A DNA stretch of 37,388 nucleotides, from the NCBI GenBank assembly GCA_021772095.1, contig JADYXR010000048.1, forward strand, positions 1-37,388, written 5' to 3'. Shown piece by piece: positions 6,980-14,063 of the stretch. Source of the stretch: Candidatus Obscuribacter sp. GTDB taxonomy: Bacteria > Cyanobacteriota > Vampirovibrionia > Obscuribacterales > Obscuribacteraceae. The position numbers were made by a program, and so were the translations under genes. The notes under the pieces were generated by a model that saw nothing but the letters and a program-made list of their open reading frames with translations, did not search any database and was not told where the DNA came from. The stretch's first letter is position 1; each line of letters begins with the position of its first letter.

Positions 6980-7999
6980 TTACCGCCCTTTGCGCAATCT
7001 GACGCTGGCTGGGTAAACCGAACGGCGGGCGCGATTGAGGCTGCCCAACGGACGGATGGTTTTGGTTGTACGCCACGGGTTGAACTCGATGTCTTCGACA
7101 TTTGCCGACGACGCGCGAGCGCTCTGGCACAGCAGGTCTTGCTGAGGCAGAACCAGTTGCGCAATCGTGAAAGGCAGGCTGGCCCAGAGGGCGTAGCCGT
7201 CTTCGATTGGTGTCTCGGCTTCGTTGAGGAAATACTGCACCTGGAAGTCGAATACCACCGGCGCTTTCTGAAGGCGAATGACCAGGTCATCGCGCAGAAA
7301 GCTGTCGCTTGGCTCCGACTTGTTGCTGAAGCTGCTATTCGGCGTGAACTTGAACTTGACGGCGAGATCGCCGAAGGCGTAGGCCGAGCGGCTGAAGTAC
7401 GACTCGGTGACCAGACTTTCGATCGGTCGCTTGACCTGGCCGATGACAGTCCGCATCATGCGCACCGTTTCGGATAGACCGAGGTTCCCGATCAAGCGAG
7501 GAAACATAAGGGCCTTGGACCCGGACGCTGCCTTGGCGAATTCGACGAACTGCCGCGCATTGCGTGCGTGTGACTGTTCCGCGTTGGTTCCCAGGAAGTC
7601 CTGAGGACCGAGGTCAGTGTTGACGCGAGCAGCCAAACCGCGCAAATCGCCCTTGGTGTCAGGCTGGATCAAACCGGATGCGCTGGAAAGCCGCACGTCG
7701 GTTCGATAGCGAGCGCCGGGGACGAGGATGCCGCCTTGCAGTTCGTAGGGGATATTGTCCATGACCACGTACTCGGCGTTGTCGATGCCGGCGTGAATCT
7801 TGGCGTGAAAAGCGCGTGCCTCGGTCTTGGCCCCGCCAGTTTTCTTGTTGCGACGCTGAACGAGATTGATGTCGTCCATCGCCTGTTTCAGAAAAGCCAG
7901 CTCAGATTCGGGGCTGCCGCCGAGAAATTGCTCAACCCATCCAAGACCGGGCTTGTGCCCCGTTCTGGAAAGGTCTTCGGAATTCGGACGTTTGCTCAT
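6980..7999 (-). CDS. Catalase-related haem protein (AOS/peroxidase-like)
   Basis: A 339-residue protein with the compact catalase fold. Distal His65 lies in ARAFHAKIHAG. The RYRTDVRLSSASG and GDLRGLAARVNTD segments match the catalase RFS and RGFAVKFYT regions. Asn139 (DFLGTN) matches the distal Asn. The proximal haem ligand is probably Tyr329 in NRARRSVY, with Arg four residues before as in catalases. It lacks the C-terminal domains of true catalases and has Phe, not Val, before the distal His (allene oxide synthase has Thr). The family includes small catalase-like peroxidases and allene oxide synthases. It is the first gene of a two-gene operon with a dioxygenase, so it may act on lipid hydroperoxides or protect the dioxygenase from peroxide. 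An upstream frame extends to 8044, but AAAGGAG seven bases before the ATG at 7999 fixes the start. Confidence 0.8.
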   Translation of the reverse strand: MSKRPNSEDLSRTGHKPGLGWVEQFLGGSPESELAFLKQAMDDINLVQRRNKKTGGAKTEARAFHAKIHAGIDNAEYVVMDNIPYELQGGILVPGARYRTDVRLSSASGLIQPDTKGDLRGLAARVNTDLGPQDFLGTNAEQSHARNARQFVEFAKAASGSKALMFPRLIGNLGLSETVRMMRTVIGQVKRPIESLVTESYFSRSAYAFGDLAVKFKFTPNSSFSNKSEPSDSFLRDDLVIRLQKAPVVFDFQVQYFLNEAETPIEDGYALWASLPFTIAQLVLPQQDLLCQSARASSANVEDIEFNPWRTTKTIRPLGSLNRARRSVYPASVRLRKGR

Positions 8000-8094
8000 A
8001 AATGCTCCTTTCGCTGTGCTACCGCTCGAGGAACGTGTGTTCATCGGATTCGGCGCAGTTTTAAACTTGGGTATCTAAGACATCGCGAGTCGGT

Positions 8095-8144
8095 TCGATT
8101 CGGTCTCAAGTCGATTCAGTCTCGATTGCTTTCGAGGTCGATTC
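8095..8144. repeat. Four phased TCGATT repeats upstream of the catalase-related gene
   Basis: TCGATTC or TCGATTG occurs at 8095, 8111, 8122 and 8138, giving spacings of 16, 11 and 16 bases. It lies 95-145 bases upstream of the catalase-related start on the minus strand, where regulator sites would be expected. Similar TCGA-rich words occur elsewhere in intergenic DNA of this window (13.0-13.3 kb), so a simple-sequence origin is also possible. Confidence 0.4.
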
Positions 8145-8904
8145 TCGCGGTTAAACGTGCCATTCAATCAGAATCTCCACAAGGCAGTGCGAGGCTCAGG
8201 TCCGTTGAGATCTAAGTGGTATCGCTAAAGCTGTAGTGGAGGATGTTTTGCGGTCTGATCGAAGTGTTATGTGGAAAACTAGGTTATGCCAGAACGCTAC
8301 AGACAACAGCTTTCTTAAAGCTATGCAAGTTCTCAAGGGGATTACAAAACTTGGATGAGAAGTCTCTGAGAATTACGTATTTGGGGCGTTTCCGGCTTCA
8401 CGCGGCTAGTGCTAGTAATATGGCCCGCGCCCGCCTCCACGCTCGCGCTAACCCCGCCCCGAGCACCTCAAACTACACCTGCCCGTCGCCCTCGTGACTC
8501 TCAAAACGCGTGGTTGGACTGTCCATCTACAGTCGCGCCCTGCCAGCACGCAATTGGAACGGTCTCGACGCTGTCGCTGCGTCGCCGCACCCGGGCTGAT
8601 CGATCACCCGCTCGCATTGTTCGCCGTCAGCACTTTGCGCCTCCACCACTAATCGAGGTCGGTTAGTGACCGAAAACCGTTGCCGCCACTGGCTTTGCTC
8701 GTCGCTGTTGTATCTGGGAGCCGTGGTCTCAGTAGTGACAGCGAGCAACATCGCTTCGGCTGTTCAACAGGCTGTTGATATCCAGAAACTCGATAACGTC
8801 GAAAAACCCAGTCTGCGGGTTGAATCGCAGCGGTTTTAGATGGATATTTTTATCTCGTCGATTTGTTGTTTCAGCATAGGCACTACGTATTCATTGGGTT
8901 TCGG

Positions 8905-8951
8905 GGAACTGAAACGGTTTTCGATTACGAAAACATTGCGTTTTCAGTTCC
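8905..8951. repeat. Nested inverted repeat
   Basis: An outer 10-bp perfect stem GGAACTGAAA (8905-8914 with 8942-8951) encloses an inner 7-bp perfect stem GTTTTCG (8917-8923 with 8928-8934) around an ATTA loop. No T-run follows on either strand, so it is not a simple terminator. It could be an RNA hairpin in a long leader or a binding site. Confidence 0.5.
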
Positions 8952-9511
8952 GCCTCGGTTGTCTAAACGATTTGTTGTAATCGCAGATTTCGCAGATGAA
9001 CGAAATTGATTTGCCGAGATCGGCATGGTAACCCGTTGTGCAAATGAGTGCCGATTCGCTGGGGGGTTAGCAGAATCGCCTGTGTGTTGTTCCGACCTAA
9101 GCGAAAATTTTTCGACTCTGCTGAATTTTCGACTCCGCCAATTTTTTCGACCTCCCTGAAGTCGCGAGAAACTAGCTCCAAGAGATTTGTCAACGGCAGC
9201 ACCTGCAGGGCGTATGCCTGTACGTCAAGCTTTGCAGCGTTTCTCGGATGGAAGGGCTGATACCGAATTTGGTGCCATCAGCAACCAGATTGCGGCTTCA
9301 TTTCTACCCTCATTGTGAGGAGATTCCTCACAGAGTGAAGATTTGTCAAACACGACGCGCTAATCTTTTATCTTCAAGACTGGCTTCTAGTAAGTGTTTT
9401 GCGTCTATACGCGAATTCGTGTACATGCGTTCGTCTATTTACGAGAATCATCAACACGCCATATGGTGGGAATGTGGCCACCAAACAAAAGTTTTCGAGG
9501 ACACGACCAAA

Positions 9512-9718
9512 ATGCTAACAGTCTTACTTCTTCTTACTATGGCTTCCATCGCTTTTCCACAGCCCGCCCACGCTTACATCGACCCGTGCGCCGGTGGTTA
9601 TTTAGTACAAGCTCTGTTCGGTTTTTTCTTAGCCGCCAGCGCCTCGGTACGGTCTTACTTCAAGTTTAAAAATCGAATAAAAAAGTCACGTAACGCACAA
9701 TCCACTCCTAAGTTCTGA
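9512..9718 (+). CDS. Small YIDP-type membrane protein
   Basis: A 68-residue protein with an N-terminal hydrophobic signal (MLTVLLLLTMASIAFPQPAHA), then AYIDPCAGGYLVQALFGFF and a basic tail. It resembles the small AYIDPG-type membrane proteins often found beside polysaccharide, sulfatase and methyltransferase genes; their role is not established. A longer frame from 9248 has no plausible protein in its first 88 residues, so the ATG at 9512, with GAGG about 12 bases upstream, is used. The next gene starts 14 bases after the stop, implying one transcript. Confidence 0.7.
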   Translation: MLTVLLLLTMASIAFPQPAHAYIDPCAGGYLVQALFGFFLAASASVRSYFKFKNRIKKSRNAQSTPKF

Positions 9719-9732
9719 GCCGCTAAACATCA

Positions 9733-11178
9733 ATGAGGACACTCTCTTTGCGCGATCCGAGCGGTTGCGTGTTCACCCTCAACGGGCAGATTCTCAGAGC
9801 ATTAGGTCGGACTTACGAACCTCACTATCGTCAGCTTATGCAGAGCGGTCTGTATCAAGTTCTGACCGAACGCAACCTTCTGATCCCGCATGAGGAGATA
9901 GAAAATGTGCGTGAGTTGAATGTCGAAATGATACCGTCTGTAACACCACGGACGGAATCGCAAGGCTTTTGGCTGCGCAGCAGGATCATCAAACCTGAGC
10001 GAATTCCGTTCATTTCTTACCCTTATGAATGGTGCTTTGGGCAGTTGAAAGACGCCGCCTTAGCAACTCTTGAAGTGCAGCGCGTCGCGCTTCAGCACGG
10101 CATGAGCTTAAAAGATGCCAGCGCTTATAACATCCAGTTTTATAAAGGGCAGCCTTTGTTAATTGATACTGGATCGTTCGAGACGTATCTGGAAGGGGCT
10201 CCATGGATTGCATACAGTCAATTCATAAGGCATTTTCTGGCACCGCTGGCGGTGATGTCTCTGTGCAGTTTGGAAATGAATAAACTCTTGCTGTGCTACC
10301 CCGATGGGCTGCCATTAGAGCTTACTACCGAACTGCTTCCGTGGAAAACGTGGCTAAACCCTTCGCTAGTCACGCACTTGATAGGCAGTAATTTTGCTCG
10401 CCGGGCCCACTTGCAAAAGAAATCGACTGGTAAAATTACTTCCGATCCGGCACCCAAGATCCGCATGCCGCGCGCTCATTTGTTTGCTTTGTTGGACGAC
10501 CTCACCTCGACGATCGAGAATCTGAAAATTAAAGCTAAGCAAACCGAATGGAACAATTACTACCAAGATAACTCGTATACAGAGGAATCTGCCGCCGATA
10601 AACGCGCAACGGTAGTGCGTTTTCTCGACACTCTCAATCCATCGACCGTTTGGGATGTGGGTGCCAACAACGGCTACTTCAGCAAGTTGTCCGCCGAGCG
10701 AGGCGCGCTTACCATCTCGATGGACGCCGACATTCGCTGCGTTGAAGACAACTACCAAAACCAGAAAAAAGCCGGTTTTGCAAACCTGCTTCCTCTGGTC
10801 GTAGACATGACTGTTCCGCCTCCACCCTCAGGTTGGTCGAACAAAGAACGCATGGATCTCCCCTCGCGCGGACCCGCCGATGTCACTCTGGCATTAGCTC
10901 TCGTCCATCATCTAGCCATCGCCCAAAACATTCCTCTCAAGGAAATTGCCGCATGCATAGCTGGTTTTGGACAACATTTGATCATTGAATTCGTTCCCAA
11001 AAACGACGTTCAAGTTCAACGGTTACTCGCTCATCGTCAAGACATATTCGAAAAATATACTCAACAAAAATTCGAGGATTATTTCTCCCGATATTTCAAA
11101 ATCGACGAGCAGCACTCAATTCCCGGCTGCGACCGGGTTCTGTATCGCATGTCCAAATTGGCCCCAACCGCCACTTAG
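9733..11178 (+). CDS. Kinase-like N-domain fused to SAM-dependent methyltransferase
   Basis: A 481-residue protein. Residues about 80-170 carry a degenerate kinase-like catalytic loop: MSLKDASAYNIQFYKGQP followed by LLIDTGSFE resembles the D...N and D-x-G-like pair of phosphotransferase folds. Residues about 300-475 are a class I methyltransferase: motif I WDVGANNGYFS (307-317), the acidic end of strand 2 at SMDAD (329-333) and ALALVHHLAI after strand 4. This architecture occurs in proteins annotated as NoeA-like nodulation or glycan methyltransferases. A surface saccharide is therefore a reasonable substrate, but this is inference from family and context. It sits between a YIDP protein and a sulfatase-like enzyme, all plus strand. 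The ribosome binding site is weak, which suggests coupling to the short upstream gene. Confidence 0.75.
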   Translation: MRTLSLRDPSGCVFTLNGQILRALGRTYEPHYRQLMQSGLYQVLTERNLLIPHEEIENVRELNVEMIPSVTPRTESQGFWLRSRIIKPERIPFISYPYEWCFGQLKDAALATLEVQRVALQHGMSLKDASAYNIQFYKGQPLLIDTGSFETYLEGAPWIAYSQFIRHFLAPLAVMSLCSLEMNKLLLCYPDGLPLELTTELLPWKTWLNPSLVTHLIGSNFARRAHLQKKSTGKITSDPAPKIRMPRAHLFALLDDLTSTIENLKIKAKQTEWNNYYQDNSYTEESAADKRATVVRFLDTLNPSTVWDVGANNGYFSKLSAERGALTISMDADIRCVEDNYQNQKKAGFANLLPLVVDMTVPPPPSGWSNKERMDLPSRGPADVTLALALVHHLAIAQNIPLKEIAACIAGFGQHLIIEFVPKNDVQVQRLLAHRQDIFEKYTQQKFEDYFSRYFKIDEQHSIPGCDRVLYRMSKLAPTAT

Positions 11179-11259
11179 ATTGCGAATCAAACGAATGCAA
11201 TGCACCGCTGGTAGTACTGCTCTGCGCAATTATCGAATCGCAAGTTGATAGGAGTTAGT

Positions 11260-13011
11260 ATGAAACAGTTGCGAATTGACATTCCCCTCTACCCGTTCAT
11301 GGCAGCTTTGGTGCCGGTTCTGCTGTACTACAACACGCAAGCCGTCACCGAAGTTCCAGCGGATGCATTGCTTTTGCCATGCGCTGTAGTTCTAGCGATG
11401 ACTTTCCTTGTTTACGCGCTGCCGTGCATAATTCTACGACTCGCTAAGCCGCTGCCAGAGCCGGATAAACACGGTCCGATTGATGTCGCAGCTGACTGGA
11501 TTCGAATCTGGGCGCTCTGGATTGCGCAAGCTTGGATGGTGTTTTTCTCGTTGAGTTTTTGTATAGAACTAAACGGATTGTGCACCGCATTCAACTTGCC
11601 GTTCAGCCCGCTACCCGTGATGCCAATGCTTCTGCCGTATGTGTTTCTTCTAGTATTCGCGATCGCCGTGCTTCCGATCTTGGCGCGCCGCCCGCTCCCG
11701 TTGATGTCATCGATAATGAGCCAACTGTTCTCGCTTCTTCTGCTAACGCAGATCGGCGCGACGACCTGGTATTTTACGCGCGCCGAATTCATAATCAAAC
11801 CAAGAGCAGAAGCAATTCAACAAGCCGAAATCTTAGGCATCCCGCAAAGCACCGCGCAAAGCACCGCGCAAAGCACCGCGCAAAGCACCGAGCGAAATCT
11901 TACCCGAAGCACCTCGGAAAGCAACACGCAGAAGATCCCTCAGTCTTCAGCCAATTCACTGGATATTTATTACATCATCCTGGACGAAATGGCCAGTTCG
12001 GATGTGCTTACGCAGTACGTAAATTATGATGACGCCTGGTTTCGCAAAGCTCTAGAGGAGCGCGGATTTTTCGTCACGCGTAATAGTCGAAGCAATTATC
12101 CGCTAACGCGCCTCTCCCTTTCATCGTCTCTAAATATGATGTATCTCGACAAATTCGCGGATGTGACCGGCGTGAATAGTCCCGACTTTACGACAACTGC
12201 TGTTCTGATGCGGAATCACGCCGTTGGAAAAGTGCTGAAGAAAAACAACTACGAATACATCCACATCGACTCTTCGGTGCCGCCGAGCAATGGCAGCGAT
12301 ATCAGTAGCCGTCTGATTCACTGCGGTTTTATAGATCAATTTAGCGAAAGACTTATTCGTTCCACTCTGCTTGCTCTGTCACCACAGGCGATGGCAGCTC
12401 TCAGGCAACACACCCGTGAAACAATATTGCAACAGTTCGCCGCATCCGGCCAAATCGCCGCCCAAACGCCCCATTCCAAAAACGTATTTGTCTTCAACCA
12501 CATCCTCTGCCCGCACGAACCGTTCCTGTTCGATGCCGATGGCAAGCCCGTTTTCAACGAAGGCTCACGTCACCTTTTGCACTGGTCGTCAGACACAACC
12601 GCGGCATACGCAGCCCAAGCCAAATTCGCCCTGACCAAAACGATTGCGACGATCGACTCGATACTAAACGCCTCCCACCAATCCGGTCGAAAGCCGCTAA
12701 TCATCATACAAGGCGATCACGGTACACATTGCTCCGACTACGTCTCGTCATCCAAACCATCCACCGATCTCTTGCACGAACGCTTTGGAATCCTGAATGC
12801 CTACCTTGTCCCCGACGAAATTCGCAGCCAACTCACCCACCAAACCACCCCCGTCAACTCCTTCCGCATCGTCCTCCGCACCCTTTTCGACCTCAACTTG
12901 CCAAACCTCGAAGAGAAGCAGATTTACGCAACCTACGAACGACCATTCGCCTTCAAAGACGTCTCATCGCAAGTCCAGCAACAAAACCCAAAAATCGTCC
13001 GTAAAAATTGA
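11260..13011 (+). CDS. Membrane sulfatase-like (alkaline-phosphatase superfamily) enzyme
   Basis: A 583-residue protein with about five N-terminal transmembrane helices (residues 10-172), a Gln/Ser/Thr-rich linker (residues 190-232) and a C-terminal sulfatase-fold domain outside the membrane. The first metal-site Asp is in SLDIYYIILDEMASSD (D242), the presumed nucleophile region is SRSNYPLTRLSLSSSLNMMY, and the C-terminal metal site is QGDHGTHCSD. This layout is that of LPS or lipoteichoic phospho-alcohol transferases and of uncharacterised exopolysaccharide-linked sulfatase-like proteins. The linker contains four 12-bp repeats that keep frame (11845-11892). The start at 11260 has AGGAG six bases before it; an in-frame alternative at 11245 lacks one. 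No terminator is visible directly after the gene. Confidence 0.8.
   Translation: MKQLRIDIPLYPFMAALVPVLLYYNTQAVTEVPADALLLPCAVVLAMTFLVYALPCIILRLAKPLPEPDKHGPIDVAADWIRIWALWIAQAWMVFFSLSFCIELNGLCTAFNLPFSPLPVMPMLLPYVFLLVFAIAVLPILARRPLPLMSSIMSQLFSLLLLTQIGATTWYFTRAEFIIKPRAEAIQQAEILGIPQSTAQSTAQSTAQSTERNLTRSTSESNTQKIPQSSANSLDIYYIILDEMASSDVLTQYVNYDDAWFRKALEERGFFVTRNSRSNYPLTRLSLSSSLNMMYLDKFADVTGVNSPDFTTTAVLMRNHAVGKVLKKNNYEYIHIDSSVPPSNGSDISSRLIHCGFIDQFSERLIRSTLLALSPQAMAALRQHTRETILQQFAASGQIAAQTPHSKNVFVFNHILCPHEPFLFDADGKPVFNEGSRHLLHWSSDTTAAYAAQAKFALTKTIATIDSILNASHQSGRKPLIIIQGDHGTHCSDYVSSSKPSTDLLHERFGILNAYLVPDEIRSQLTHQTTPVNSFRIVLRTLFDLNLPNLEEKQIYATYERPFAFKDVSSQVQQQNPKIVRKN
11845..11892 (+). repeat. In-frame 12-bp tandem repeat, four units
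   Basis: CAAAGCACCGCG is repeated at 11845, 11857, 11869 and 11881; the last unit has one substitution. It encodes QSTA units in the flexible linker between membrane and catalytic domains. Because the unit is a multiple of three, slippage would change linker length, not frame. Degenerate copies continue downstream (RSTSESNTQ). Confidence 0.9.
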
Positions 13012-13214
13012 CCTGCGTGACCGACATTGGCACAATCAACCCGATTGCAATCAAGTCGCACCCAAGCCGCATCGAGTCGGCGCCATCGCAATCAAGGTGC
13101 CACCAGATCCAATAGTCAACGGCTTCGCGATCAAGTCGCAAGCGCACTGCAAAAGTCGCACGCCAAGTGAATTCAAATCGCACACAAATCGCAGGCCGCG
13201 GCTAATGACGTAAT

Positions 13215-13294
13215 CGAGCGCGGTGCGATGCCGCGTGTTCGATTTGAATTGCTTCGAGCGCGGTAGCGGTCTCGCGTGTTCGATTTCAATTGCT
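13215..13294. repeat. Tandem duplication of about 40 bp
   Basis: Two adjacent copies (13215-13253 and 13255-13294) share CGAGCGCGGT at the left and GTGTTCGATTT-AATTGCT at the right, with substitutions and one indel in the middle. They are two decayed copies only, without a spacer, so this is not a CRISPR. Confidence 0.65.
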
Positions 13295-13877
13295 CAGGTC
13301 GAATCCATATCTGGTTGATTTTATCGTGATGCTATTACGAAAGTGGTGCCTCTCGTGAGCCTCTGTCAGCTGTGGTTTCGGGATTCTTAACCGTTCTGAA
13401 TTTGTATCATTCCGATCTCAATGAATCATGAAGACAGCTGAGGCGATCCCGCAAAGCTAATGTTTGCGTAAAAATCGGAGCTGCGACATCAGGTCTGTGA
13501 CTGGAAACCCAATGTTTTCGATCGGCCTCGGTTGAATCAATGTAGCGGCAACAAAAAATTAAACGTTGCAAAACTGATGTGAGATGGCATTGGAGCGCCG
13601 TTTCAAGCATTCAACGCCGATTGTGAAAATCCCCTGCATGTTGTAACAGCCGAAGAGATTCGCGTGGACTTCATAAGGTCTCGTCGGTTAATCTACCCAA
13701 ATATCGCCCCGAAATAGTTCTCACAAATGCGCCGCCAAAGAACCGCTAGACGCTAGGATTTCGAAACAGCAGCGCGTCGGCCGGTTGGTGTTGGGAAGCC
13801 CATCCGAATTCTGAGAACTGGCTCCCTGAGCTGCTTCTCGCTGAAGGTATGACGAGAAGTAGTAGAGCGGCGAAAGA

Positions 13878-13908
13878 GCAAAAGCGACCAGAATCGTTCT
13901 GGTCGCTT
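13878..13908 (-). terminator. Terminator of the MoxR/S41 operon
   Basis: A 12-bp perfect stem (13882-13893 with 13897-13908; arm AAGCGACCAGAA) with a 3-base loop. On the minus strand it continues into TTTTGC. It lies about 155 bases after the stop of the last operon gene. The plus-strand side (TTCTTTGC) is also T-rich, so it may work in both directions. Confidence 0.65.
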
Positions 13909-13962
13909 CTTTGCTATTGAGGTCTAGTTTTGCTCGACGAGCTTGTACGACTCGACCGGGCA

Positions 13963-13996
13963 GCCGGGGCAACGAAGTTGTTGCCCCGGCTTTTGT
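13963..13996 (+). terminator. Plus-strand terminator facing the MoxR operon
   Basis: An 11-bp perfect GC-rich stem (13963-13973 with 13980-13990; arm GCCGGGGCAAC), loop GAAGTT, then TTTTGTTAT on the plus strand. On the minus strand no T-run follows. It would stop plus-strand read-through from the sulfatase region before it runs antisense into the protease gene. Confidence 0.65.
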
Positions 13997-14063
13997 TATA
14001 CGTGCCAAATACTGTCGCGACTGACGCGACGAAACGAAGGCGCGCCGCGGGTTTGATGCGCGA

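Larger units (their letters stand above)
8000..9511. other. 1.5-kb intergenic region between divergent operons
   Basis: No gene recognised on either strand; the short frames are low complexity or overlap each other. It must contain the promoters of the minus-strand haem operon and the plus-strand surface-glycan group, but I could not assign confident -35/-10 pairs. Structures listed separately: the TCGATT repeats at 8095-8144 and a nested inverted repeat at 8905-8951. Minor ones are three T-run/CGAC repeats at about 9105-9155 and a short hairpin at 9314-9332 (TGTGAGGA with TCCTCACA). Confidence 0.5.
13012..14063. other. 1-kb intergenic region between convergent gene groups
   Basis: No gene recognised. 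The 13.03-13.20 kb part is full of degenerate words such as AATCAAGTCGCA and TCGAGTCGGC, and a 40-bp duplication follows at 13215-13294. Two terminators close the right side (13882-13912 and 13963-13996). Frames here (13407-13610 and 13721-14008, both minus) are short and show no protein character. Confidence 0.5.

Noticed and set aside
13030..13295. Possible CRISPR-like repeats
   Set aside because: Copies are degenerate, spacing is irregular, there are no uniform spacers and no cas genes nearby.
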